The notes below the pieces were generated by a model, which was not told the origin of the DNA, searched no databases, and saw only the letters and a program-made list of their open reading frames with translations. A program made the position numbers and the translations under genes. This document shows, piece after piece, positions 11,590-21,883 of a stretch of DNA of 64,000 bases (within the stretch, counting starts at the first letter, position 1; the number at the start of each line of letters is the position of its first letter). The stretch lies in contig MU394110.1 of the NCBI GenBank assembly GCA_022578605.1, positions 210,832-274,831 on the forward strand, given 5' to 3'. The DNA is from Camillea tinctor (taxonomy: Eukaryota > Ascomycota > Sordariomycetes > Xylariales > Xylariaceae).

Positions 11590-11610
11590 GGGGGGGGGGG
11601 GGGGGGGGGG
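11590..11610 (+). repeat. Poly-G tract (21 nt) next to assembly gap
   Basis: An A-run followed by 21 consecutive G leads into a short G-rich stretch 56 nt before the N gap. Together with the poly-C tract on the other side, this looks like read-end artefact more than biology. Confidence 0.85.
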
Positions 11611-11666
11611 AGAGGGGGCGGTAACCGTATATAAATTTAAATATTGTTTAACAGAGGTTTGTTCAA

Positions 11667-11676
11667 NNNNNNNNNN
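11667..11676. other. Assembly gap (10 N)
   Basis: Ten undetermined bases. The sequence on each side contains a copy of a 29-nt segment (11619-11647 and 11774-11802, 26 of 29 identical), so the true distance across the gap may be zero or negative. Confidence 0.98.
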
Positions 11677-11698
11677 ACCCCCCCCACACCCCCCACCC

Positions 11699-11765
<67 letters not shown>
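11677..11765 (+). repeat. Poly-C tract next to assembly gap
   Basis: C-runs broken by single A's lead into 66 uninterrupted C (11700-11765). Seen from the right-hand flank reading leftward this is poly-G, the typical no-signal base of two-colour sequencing. Confidence 0.85.
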
Positions 11766-12371
11766 ACAAGAGTCGGTATCCGTCTATACATTTAAATATT
11801 GTGTATCACTCGTTGGTGAGACGGAGAGGGCAAACGGCGACTATGGATATGAAGCGATTGACAGGACAGCATGGAAAAGGGACGCAGTTGAAGGTTCTGA
11901 GAGCTGAACCTACACTGGACTCAACTATAATGTAGCATGACATTACATATTCTACCCTATAGCTATAAGTGAATCTTTGTACCGGATATGGCTGTCCGAC
12001 TAGTAGTGAACCACATACTCTAGAAAGGGGGAAGGGAAACATAAGTGAGCGAGCCCGTATAACTCGGTGATAGTCAAATGTCTATAGAATGATATTGTAC
12101 CTATAACTCGCTAAAGCGTGACCAGGATCAAGATATTGACTGACAGCAAAAATAAATCATTAGTCCAGATACACCATCATTTCTTCTTCCCCTTTTCCTT
12201 TTTTCTCTTTTTCTCAATTTTTATCACGTACGAACTAAACACTTCGCTGGCAGGACTGGAAAAACCCCCTCACAGGGACCATACCGTTTTTTCGTTTGTT
12301 TTCCGTCTCAGCTACCTTCACGCAGCCTTCGCAAGACCCACAACGCCTCATTGATGCAAGGTTCTCTAGAG

Positions 12372-12390
12372 TCCACACACACACACACAC
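12372..12390 (+). repeat. (CA)n microsatellite
   Basis: Short dinucleotide repeat about 90 bp downstream of the chromodomain gene's stop codon. Confidence 0.8.
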
Positions 12391-12475
12391 ATAAAATTCC
12401 CCAGATCATAAGGAAATAGGCTATGTACAAAGCAAGTAAAATATGGACGCGTGAATAGGCTTGCAAAGTCCATAT

Positions 12476-13837
12476 CTACTCGGTTCTCGCTCTTTTGTTA
12501 CCACGACCACGCTTGGCGACATGTTTCTCGCGCCCGCCGATACTGTCCCAGTACTCCGTCAGCTGCGCAAACGCGATGTTCTTGAGCTTATTCTCGGCCT
12601 CGATCGACGTCTCCCCGCGGGTGGGAGGATGACCAACCCACTGGACCTCAAACTGGAACCCGCCTCTCGTCTTCTTCTCGTGGCGCAACACCTTGAACAC
12701 ATGGTAGATCTCAGGCGGGGGGTTCTTGGGTTTGATAAACAGAGCATTGAGGCGGCCACCTTGGGCCTTCCAGTAGTCGTATAAGGTCTCCTCTGCGCCT
12801 CTCTGGATCTCTTCCTCGATTTCCCAAGTCGCATCTTCCTTTTTCTCGCCAAGCCAGTGCACCAGGATCTCGACGATACCGCTTCCATCGCTGGCCATTC
12901 GGTGTTTGAGGAGGGAATCAATCTCGTGCTCCTCTCGATCGTCGTCCTCGTCAATGTTCCGGTCTGCTTCGCCCTCTTCTTCGGCTTCTTCTTCTTCTTC
13001 TTCTTCTTCACCCTCGGGTTCTGGCTCCGGCTCAGGTTCTGCTTCTGGCTTTGATTGGGCAGCTGACTTTCCTTTGCCTTTCGGGGTAGACTTGCTGACG
13101 GACTTGGGATCAGTTTCGGCCTGAGCTTTATTGATATTTTTCGGGGTGGCGGCGGCGGTGTTGCCGGCCTTTTTGTTTTCTAGTGACCCTGTTGGGGGGA
13201 TATTAGCAGGGGTGCTTATAAGACATTGCAGAACGTGCCGGAAGGGCCGGCCGTGTGGTGGTGTCGACGTACCAGATGCGCCCATATCAGCTACAGGAGC
13301 TGAAGCATTGCCCTGGTCCTCATCTTCGGGATCTGGTTGTTGCTGAGCGGCCTCCGGCTCCTTTGTTCGCGCGGAGTTGGCGGCAGCGTCTCTACGCACA
13401 GGTTGGACGGGACTTTCAGTTCTGGTAGCAATTGAGGACCGACTGCGCCGTTCTGTTTTGTCTTAGGTTAGCTACACGATAACGAGGAACAATATACAAC
13501 GCGTCGCAATGGGGATAAGCATACTGATCTTGCCAGCAGATACTCGGCCGGTGCTAGAGTTGGGGGTTTCAGAGGCAATACGCGATTTGTTGTTGCGCTG
13601 AGAGACGGGGGTTCTCTGGGGCTCGTCGTCTATATATAGGAAAGAAGTTAGCCATCGGCGCATTACGACGAGCAACAAGTATGATGTATCGCATCGCATC
13701 GCATTACCTTCGTCTACAATGTCATAGGGGTCCTGCTTCGACTTTCTCTTGGTACCCCGAAGTCCCGAGCTGTTGTTCTGCTCACCATTGACTCGTGCCG
13801 CGGCCGGTGAGTTGAACATACTGCCGAGGAAATTCAT
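12476..13837 (-). CDS. Tandem-chromodomain chromatin protein (CDP-2/Chp2-like candidate)
   Basis: Four exons (13708-13837, 13525-13629, 13273-13452, 12476-13188) give 375 residues; every junction keeps phase, and introns are 72-84 nt with GTAATG, GTATGC and GTACGT donors. The order is a disordered Ser/Pro/Gln-rich N-terminus, a long Glu-rich acidic tract, a first chromodomain (about 225-284: EHEIDSLLKHR, ILVHWLG, TWEIEEE, DYWKAQGGR) and a second chromodomain-like fold (about 297-358: EIYHVFKVLRH, FEVQWVG, EYWDSIGGR), then a basic tail with NLS character. Chromodomains usually read methylated histone H3. Relative to HP1, the first aromatic cage is H226/W250/E253 and the second Y300/W322/H325, so both are incomplete. 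Overall design recalls heterochromatin partners such as Neurospora CDP-2; that identity is inference. Confidence 0.85.
13189..13272 (-). other. 84-nt intron of length 3n without stop codon
   Basis: GTACGT donor, CTAAT-type branch and CAACAG acceptor mark this as an intron, but it is 28 codons long and open in frame, so retention would add 28 residues to the chromodomain protein instead of truncating it. Confidence 0.65.
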
Positions 13838-15570
13838 AGTTGGATGGGGGATGGAGGAGCGGATGCAGGACGATGGGATGGTAACGACGAAGAGTGTTAA
13901 GATGAATTAATGAGACTCGGGATGATTCTGTTGTTGATGTTGTTGTTTCGGTTTGGTGTATCGGGTTCGGGCTCGTTCCTCAACACGATACAACAACACA
14001 ACACATCGGAGTTACCACAAACGCGATGACCGTCGTTGTCCAGGTAAAAAGTAGGTACCTAGGTATAGGTAGAGAGCACAGACCCAGAATGAGATTGTCG
14101 GGGCAAAGATATAGAATAGATATGTATAACACTGGTCTCGCGAAGGTGCGCAGGTAATAAAATACGCATAGATGGTTGTAAGGAGGAATAATTAGGTTAA
14201 GTGGTTATTAAGAGATAATGAAGTTGGGAGGAGGAGGAGGAGGAGGAAGAAGAGGTAAGGGAGGAGGTAAGATAGATTGAATTGAGTAAGAGATATACCG
14301 GTCAACTCTCCAAATTTAGACCTTATTCTTTTTTTATGGTTTATTCTCAAAGGAACTAGAAATGGGAATGAAATTGGTTATGGAGATAATAGTAGAAATG
14401 AAAAAAAAACACTCTTTTCAGGTTTGGGGGAATAAGAAGAAGAACAGAACGAAGTTTAGAATTTGGATGACGAAGTATATGCAGCAGCAAAAGGGAAAGA
14501 AGAAAAAAAGGTAAAAAGCCCTGGGAAGTTTTACTAAGTACTCCGTACCCAGCTATGCAATGGCAGGGTTGATAGTGTCCCAAGCTTTCTCTCTAGCGTA
14601 AGGTTCAAGCTATCCCCTTCGGATTATCGATGACCCTTGTAAAAACCCCCACTCAGAAGACATCTTCCCATTGTCTGATTGGTTGCATGCTTACATAAGG
14701 CTGGGTCGGTCAGGGATTAGGTACGGTACCCATTTATATATACCATCTCCTGCCTTACGCTAATGCGACCGGAGCTTGCAGAGTAGAGGCAAAGAGGTAA
14801 ATACCTATGAAGTATATTTACGTAACTTACACCTGCATAAGCTTATATCTAACCTACTCATACATGGTGCCAACGCAACAAACTCAAGTCTCCCTTTTCT
14901 CCCCCTTTTTTTTTTTTTCCTATAGTTCTTTTTGATTCTTTCCCCTTTTCCCGGACTTGACCGAATATCAACATTCACACCAACTCCAAGAAAGGTAAAA
15001 GCAAATGAGAAGAAATCATGGAAATCAATCGTGTTCGATATTTATTGGAAGAAATATAAAAAAACAAAGAAAAATCGATAATCCCTAACCACTACCCGAA
15101 TAATGCTAACCCTTCCTTATGTTGCCTTGACTTTCACTTTGTGTTTTTCCCCTTCCTCAAGTCATTTATAACGTACCTATCTAGGTAACCTATATAACCT
15201 ATATGTATATATATCTGTGGTATATATATGAAAAAATGCTTCCATGCCCATGCATCTAGAAAAAAAAAGAGGAGAAAAGAAAATAATAGTAATATTTTAT
15301 ACGCAGAATGAGAGAAATGCGATATGATAAATAAACAAGAAAGAGAAGAATGGGATATAAAAAAAACACACAGAAGAAAACAAATATAGGTAAGGAAACG
15401 TATGTGACATATGTGTATATATGTACAGGTTTGAGTGAATGCTGAGAATGAGCCGAGGACTCGATCGTAAGTATGCATCACTCCCCTTACTACGCAGAAA
15501 ATCAGACACACGAATATCGCACAGACAATACAAAGCGGTGTGTGTGTGTGTCTCTCTCTCTCTCTTTTCC
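13838..15570. other. Intergenic region upstream of chromodomain gene
   Basis: About 1.7 kb holding the chromodomain gene's promoter and the 3' flank of the laccase. It contains GA-rich (GGA)n sequence near 14227-14270, T-runs near 14900 and A/T-rich tracts near 15230-15300. No gene was recognised; open frames here are short and low-complexity. Confidence 0.55.
15539..15564 (+). repeat. Compound (TG)n(TC)n microsatellite at laccase 3' end
   Basis: About six TG units run into about seven TC units, ending within 10 bp of the laccase stop codon, so the repeat is in the 3' UTR of that gene. Confidence 0.85.
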
Positions 15571-17399
15571 TCACAGACCCGAATCGATCTGCTTAAAAGG
15601 GCTGTGGGCATAGTACTCCCGCCAAGCGTGGCAGTTCTCATTAAACGCCTTCGCGTCCTCGCGGCTGATCTGCGCGAGCTGATCGTCCACGCGCTCGAGG
15701 AAGTCGACGGCAAACCCCCCGCTCACATGCCACGCGATGTGGCAGTGGAACAGCCACGCCCCCGGGTTATCCGTCCGGAACGCGAGCACCACCCACCCTC
15801 CCGGCGGCAGCATCGTCACGTCGCGCCTGACCGGGTTATCGCCCCGCAGCCGGCCCCGGTCCGTCCTCGGGTCGAACGGCCCCTCGTTGGGCCCCGACCG
15901 CCCCAGCACCACGAAGTCGTGCCCGTGCAGGTGCACCGGGTGCGGGATCCCCGTCAGGTCCTCGATCACCCAGAACGACCACGCGTCGCGCTCCGACACC
16001 GATACGATGTTCTCCGCCCGCGGGTACGACGTGTTGCCCTCCATCACGTACTCCAGCACCGGCCGCCCCCAGTCCACCCGCATCGACGAGTTGTCCACCT
16101 TCCACGTCACGATCGGCGCCGACGGAGGGAGGTCCACCGTCACGTTGAGGGTGCTGCCGTCGTCGGGCTGGAAGGCCGATAGCGGTGGCGTGCGCCGCAC
16201 CACCGGCGAGAAGCTCTGCGTGTCGAGGCAGTTGGTGTTGGGCGGGGTGACGCCCGGGTCCGTCGGGTTGCTGTGCTCCGGGGCTCCCGCGTAGTGGATG
16301 ATCGCCGCCGGGAAGGGGTTGTTCGATATGCCGCACAGGTTCTCCGCGAACATGGTCACGTTCATCCAGTAGTTGCCCACCCGCTTAGACGCGTCGATGG
16401 TGACGTCGACGCGCTGTCCGATGCCGAGGAACACGTTGTTCGTTGTGAACGAGTTGACCGGGACAAAGTCGGTCGCGATCACGGTCATGTCGTGGTCCAC
16501 GATCGATACTTGGTAGTTGTGCTCGCTGGACGGGTTCACTAGTCGGAGACGGTGTCGCTTTCCGGGCGTCAGCGTCACTCTGGAGTACTGGCCGCCTTGG
16601 CCCTCGGGGTTGATGTTGGACCCGTTGAAAAGGACGTTATCGCTGGGCGGAGGTGCCGGGTTGCTCTGCGTGTCGAGCACGATCCTTTCCGCCGTCTCGA
16701 GATAGTAGTCAAAGATCGGATACGCGCCGAGGTCAATATCGTAAGGGAGCGAGGCTGGCCCGTTGATCACGATGGTGCCAATGACGCCATCGGTATACTG
16801 GGCGGTGAAATGAGAATGATACCACGTTGTACCGTACTGGGTGGCTCTAAAGGTATACGTCTTGGACGACCCAGGGGGCAAGGGACACTCAGTCACCCCG
16901 TTTGCCCCGTCATGGATGTTGGTCCCCAACTGTCGAATTCCGTGCCAGTGGATCGATGTACCATTTGTGCGGAGCTTGTTAGTGACAGTGATCTTGAGGG
17001 TATCACCCCAGTCGGCAACTAGTGTCGGTCCGGGGAACTGGTTGTTGATAAGCATCGCCTTGTCCCTGATTCGGCCATCGGGACCTTTCCAGTGGTCGTG
17101 CTCGGTAATCTCGAGATGGAACTGTTCGATTTTTTGCTTAGCTAAAGTTTCTTATAATAGGAGAGAGGGACAGGGGAACGAACCGTCTTCACTTTACCGG
17201 GTGGCGTCTTGGTCTCATAATCAGTGTGGATATCGAATCCATTGCTCCAGCACGCCCGGTTGGAAGGGGTATTACAGGATCCCGGGTCATGAGTGCTTAG
17301 CTCCGCGAGTGGCGATGGAATGGCTCTGGCATAGCCTAGAAAAAGTATCTTAGATACGGCAGCCACGAGAGGAAGAGATAAGCGCATCTTAGGGGTCAA
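15571..17399 (-). CDS. Secreted ascomycete laccase (multicopper oxidase)
   Basis: Two exons: 17198-17399 (or 17184-17399) and 15571 to about 17141. The single intron can be drawn as 17142-17197 (GTAAAG donor) or 17137-17183 (GTTCGT donor); both keep frame, giving 590 or 593 residues. The protein starts with a signal peptide (second Met, MRLSLPLVAAV, is a plausible start) and has three cupredoxin domains. All four copper signatures are present: HWHGIRQ, WYHSHFTAQ, HPVHLHGHDF and HCHIAWHVSGG. Laccases oxidise phenols, reducing O2 to water. The chain ends exactly at DSGL, the C-terminal plug of asco-laccases. The axial T1 position, ten residues after the copper-ligand Cys, is Phe (VSGGFAVDF), whereas Leu is more usual in asco-laccases. 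Likely extracellular; lignin/phenol attack, pigment or detoxification roles are open. Confidence 0.95.
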
Positions 17400-19991
17400 T
17401 GGCTAAAGAATAGACCGGTCCTAGGGGTATAAAGGAAAAGAGAGGGGATAGGAGCCCACCGCTAGGGCTTCATCAAACGAGCGAGAATACTAAGTCAACA
17501 GTCGGGATAGCGAGAGACAACAAACTTACAAACTTCGTACTACCGAAAATGTGAACCTCTTATAGGACTGGAGTATCGATAGAAGAGAGCGGCTGAATAA
17601 ACTCATGTAGATGCTTGGCGCTCGACGTCTGGTGACCGCGGTCGTGAACATCGCGGTCTTCATAATGATCAACTACCCAAGCCTGATAGAGAAGTTGCTC
17701 GATGAAAGCTACGGTTTGCGGCCCGACATATCACTTCTCAAGAACGACAAGAGAGAGGGAAGACTACTGACGGCATGGCGGGTACACCCGCTAGTGACCA
17801 CCGGTTGGAATATGACCCTGTGTCTCAGTCACGAGCCGTCATCTAAAGAGTTAGTAACTCCAATAGCTTTTCATCCTAAGACTAGGGGAAAGTTCTCCGG
17901 GGGTCTAGAGCGATAACTCATAGCATCAAAAGCATTACGGCCCAGGTGCTCAAGAACAGAAGGAAATTTGTAATGGGTCCGTATAAGGGTCTGCAGAAGA
18001 CATAAGGATAAGGCATCGACGTCATAATATTAGGCGATACAGCCTCGAGAGAAGGGTAGGTTAGACACGTGTGAGTATAGACTATACGGTGCTAAGATAC
18101 CAAAAGTATACGAAAAAGAAAATGCGAACAAACAGTGGCCAAAATTTCGGCCTTAAGATAGTTTATTTACTATGAGCGCATACTAGCAGGCATGTTAGTC
18201 ACACGATATTTCATTTTCGATCAATATTCGAAGGTTTTATAACCTCCAGCTTGGTGAAGCATATTGACCAGGGACCTGGGAGAAGAGTTCCGGATTCCGA
18301 GGTGTGTCAGGAGACATCGGACGAGCGATAGGCGGTTTTATGTTATAGGCCGTCTGAAAATCATTCTAACTATGTAGGGGTGGTTGCCTATGTATGTATG
18401 CTTCGAGACTGTCAAGACGATTCATACAAACATCTGCATAACAACATGATGAATCTTAGGAGAGGATGGCTATAGCCCCCATTTTTAAGTGTGATTCGTT
18501 GTTGGCGCCGCCATCTTTACCATGCGTAGTCATATCTCCGCCCTCGCCTGCAGGAACGGACGGGAAGGTTATGCAGATAATCGAGCTAATCAGATTTCAA
18601 ACAACGTCGATGGAAGATCCACCAAGTCACGGAGCCCTTGCGTACGATCCTCCAGCTGCCCCGTGCACCCATCAGGAACCCCCGGTCCCTAGCTGTATGT
18701 GATGCGAAGAGGTTCACTTAACCTATTTGATCTTCTCTCTCGAATTTCTTTCTACACCGGTAGTATTTTGACAGATGGTCATTTTCTAGCAGATTGATTC
18801 CGAACTTAGACCTGTTGTAACGCTGTGACAGGACATCGTGAGTTCGGAGTTTTTATATTCCCCTCTCACATCGCCAACTATACTTACCCGACCGCCTCAC
18901 TAGCCTCATGCCACGCTGATTCCTGTGAAGATAGGCAACCCGATTCATGTCATGTTCCTCTTTTCTTATCTCTAGTATCTAAGTGAATCTGTATGCGCAC
19001 CAATTGCTTTTCCTTAGCTCGCAAGATGTAAGCTACCTGCTGATTCGAATTCTATGTATGTCTCCTTAAGCGAGGAAAAATGCTCTTGGCAGCCAAACTA
19101 CTAACGTGATAAAAATTGAAGACTGACCTATAAGTGAGGATGACATGAAACTTTGAAGTGCTAAGAAGTGTTATTTAGCAATGAACTCGTGGTTACAATC
19201 AGACTGCAACTGTTAATGCAACTTTAGTCGAGGCTTTGCATCAAACATTCTTGCCACATAGAACGACATAATTCGGCGAAGAAAAAAAAACATGAGACTT
19301 TCTAGATTTCTGACTCAATACTGCGTACATTTTGTTCATAAATGTCGCATGCACACGTTCAATGAATGCATAGTACCTCGTTTTAGAGGAATCAGACCAT
19401 TAAAATCTTATATGCCCAAATATTAACTTATACCACGATAATTTTCTCATAGGAGTGATACTAATAGTTTCAATGTATAAGCAGTGCATACCATATTCAA
19501 CTAACTTAGTTTGGGGTTCTCATATGACTATCTTTAGACATCCCTTTGTCGTGTCATTCAATCTAGTTCCTATTATCAGTCAACAATACATAGACATAAC
19601 CCCCCTAAGTCAATAGCTACTACATATGCCTTACAAATTTATTTAATTACTACTATGGGCTTGTCTTTGCGAGGAAGCAGAACAAGTAAAGCCGAGGATT
19701 ATGTGTTTTAATTTGTTTCTTTTTCTTAGAATATGAGGTAACCATCCCACGATACAATGCTACACTACTACCTCCTATTGGCATATATACCTGGTTATAT
19801 ATATCGGGCTTACACCCTCCTCTAGACTCTCCCCTAGACCAATACACTTCATCCCATTCCCTCACTATCATCTCGTACCAACATCTTTCTTATAAGCCTT
19901 TTAAAACCTGCACCCTTTCTTTCATCCCTTTACATTTGTTTCATTCCCACAAGTATGATCATATTGACATATAGACCTGCTTATCAACGGC
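17400..19991. other. Long intergenic region
   Basis: About 2.6 kb between the laccase (promoter side) and the carboxylesterase (3' side). I see short open frames at 17611-17916 and 18466-18702 without family features or splice partners, AT-rich segments and one copy of the diverged repeat at about 19755-19890. No gene is supported. Confidence 0.5.
19755..19890 (+). repeat. Diverged dispersed repeat, copy 2
   Basis: Partner of the segment at 10885-11010 in the same orientation, sharing ACTTCATCC and ATCTCGTACCAA blocks and the spacing between them. It lies about 100 bp beyond the stop codon of the minus-strand esterase. Confidence 0.5.
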
Positions 19992-21883
19992 TTATACGTG
20001 CCTTCTCCTCGCCCACTGTATGAGATACTCCCGCCCAGCCAACCTATACGTATCGTCCTCTACATAGCTCCCACCCTGCGCCTCGGTCTGCAACACCAGG
20101 TTCTGCCCAGCCACACTCGCATTGTACAACGGCCACCGCGGCAGACCCTCGCCATTCGGATCCCCTCCGTACACGAAGTGTATCCACTGGCTGCTCATCA
20201 TGTCGCTCAGAGCCTGGTACTCAGGCCACGGGCCGACCGTCGTCGGGTTGTTGAACACGAACGCCACCTCGCTGAAGTGCTGGACGCCCACGTACGCGGG
20301 CGCGAGCTCGCCCATCGTCGTGTTGGCGGCGCTCACCCAGGGCCGCGTGTTGAACCGGTAGATGTACGTCGGTGAATGCTGCGCGTAGTGTCGCGCGTCG
20401 TCGAGCCGCGGCGCGTGGTAAAACACGTCCCCGACGATGGCGGCGACTCTCTTGTACTGCCACCCTCTGTCGGCGAAGCGCTCGGTTCCTGTGTTCAACG
20501 GGATGCCTTGCGCTGGGTCGTCCGGGTAGAGATCCATGATGCGCGAGACGGTCGTGTTGGGGAAGTCGAAGCCGGTCTCGTACAGCAGATAGTTGCGTAG
20601 GTCATCGTCGGTGTTGATAACCCCTATCGGGGCATTGTCTGTCCCTTCGTCGGAATTGGTCCCGTAGAGATGCGGGATGTGGGCGAATCTTCCTGAGTGT
20701 AGAAGCTCGGTGGGATAATTAGGAATGATGTCTCCGTCTTTTTTATACTCTTATGTTAGTGAGGAACCACCAACGTGTCTATGTATAATAGTAAGATGCT
20801 GAACTGAATCAACACTGGGTAAATAAATACTTGCCGACAGTTGGGTAAAAGCCTGGACCAGCGATAGCCGAAGAGTTCATGAATGGGTATAGAGTGTCAT
20901 ACTCAACAGTTCGTAGACACTCTAACGTGTCTATAGCTGAGCCACAGTTCACTTGATCGACTATCTTGTCATAAATTGGCTGATACCAGTCTGATCCATT
21001 GTACCATGCTGTTGAGGCGCTCCCGCTTTCCTGGATAGAGCGGTGGTAGAGCCCATCTGTACGCCCACCATAAGACATTAATAGTTGGCCCTGGGCGATA
21101 GTCAGTTTAAGGGTGTCCATTTCAAGCTTCGTCATCCCGGAGGAGGATTTCTGTTAGACGACATACCACTGCAAAGGACCCAGCCGATTCACCCCAGATG
21201 GTCACTGCTGACGAGTTACCGCCAAAGCTGCCGATGTTCTCCTGTATCCACGCAAGCGCCTTTCGCATGTCGCGCAGAGCCAAGTTGGTGTTTCCAGAGC
21301 CCTGTAGTTACTCAACTATATGTCACGAATCTCACCAGGGATGAAGTCGCCTTACCTGGATCTCCCTTGAATACATGTTTCCCCAGCCGCCTTTTCGGTA
21401 ATTGATACTACAACCGACAATAGGCATGTTAATCTCCACAGACTTCTGTACCAGGTAGGTAAGGTTATAGTTAGGCATCCCGCTGCTACCATACTGGTAG
21501 CTGCCCCCATGAATCCACAACATGACAGGCAGTCCGGCCGTATCAGAGAGCCTAGCAGGACGTACGACATTTATGCTTAGACAGTTCTCGCTCATGCCAT
21601 ATTCCAATTCATTGACTATATTTTGGTCGGGACACGCATTGCTGTATACCTTAGCTGGACGTGTACCGTTCCATTCCTCGTTCAGAGACTGCGGGGTGCG
21701 AAAGCGGTTTGGTCCCCCGGTGTCTTGTGCATATGGCATGCCTAAGAAGAGGTCCTGCTCGAACCCTGGCAGAAATAATCCTTCATAGCTGCCGTTCCGT
21801 ACAGTAACTACGGGGTTAGCACGGATGAGCGACGCTTTTGATAAGAACAGTAACCCCAAACCAAAAGTCCGCAAAAATGCCAT
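19992..21883 (-). CDS. Secreted type-B carboxylesterase/lipase
   Basis: Four exons (21356-21883, 21167-21301, 20835-21090, 19992-20737) give 554 residues in continuous phase. The protein has an N-terminal signal peptide ([19 protein letters not shown]) and the alpha/beta-hydrolase plan of the type-B family: [21 protein letters not shown], the oxyanion-hole [10 protein letters not shown], nucleophile elbow GESAG (Ser about 215), the acid-bearing [10 protein letters not shown] and the His-bearing [11 protein letters not shown]. Length fits the family (520-580). Several N-x-S/T sequons agree with secretion. It hydrolyses carboxylic esters; the natural substrate is unknown. The third intron (20738-20834) has a GCAAGT donor, a GC-AG intron with a CTAAC branch site. 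A second, membrane-anchored esterase lies 9 kb away. Promoter is in the AT-rich region right of 21883. Confidence 0.92.

Larger units (their letters stand above)
10849..12475. other. Intergenic region with diverged repeat and assembly gap
   Basis: Convergent spacer between the membrane-protein gene and the chromodomain gene. It contains one copy of a diverged repeat (about 10880-11010, partner near 19750-19890), the homopolymer/N gap at 11590-11765 and a (CA)n run near 12372-12390. No gene was recognised. Confidence 0.6.

Noticed and set aside
11561..11935. Proline-rich or glycine-rich proteins over the gap
   Set aside because: They are translations of poly-C and poly-G plus N; assembly artefact.
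15439..16336. Long open frames on both strands across the laccase exon
   Set aside because: Shadows of the GC-rich laccase coding sequence with Arg/His/Pro-rich nonsense composition.
17611..17916. 101-codon plus-strand open frame
   Set aside because: No family features, no splice partners, and it sits in ordinary spacer sequence.
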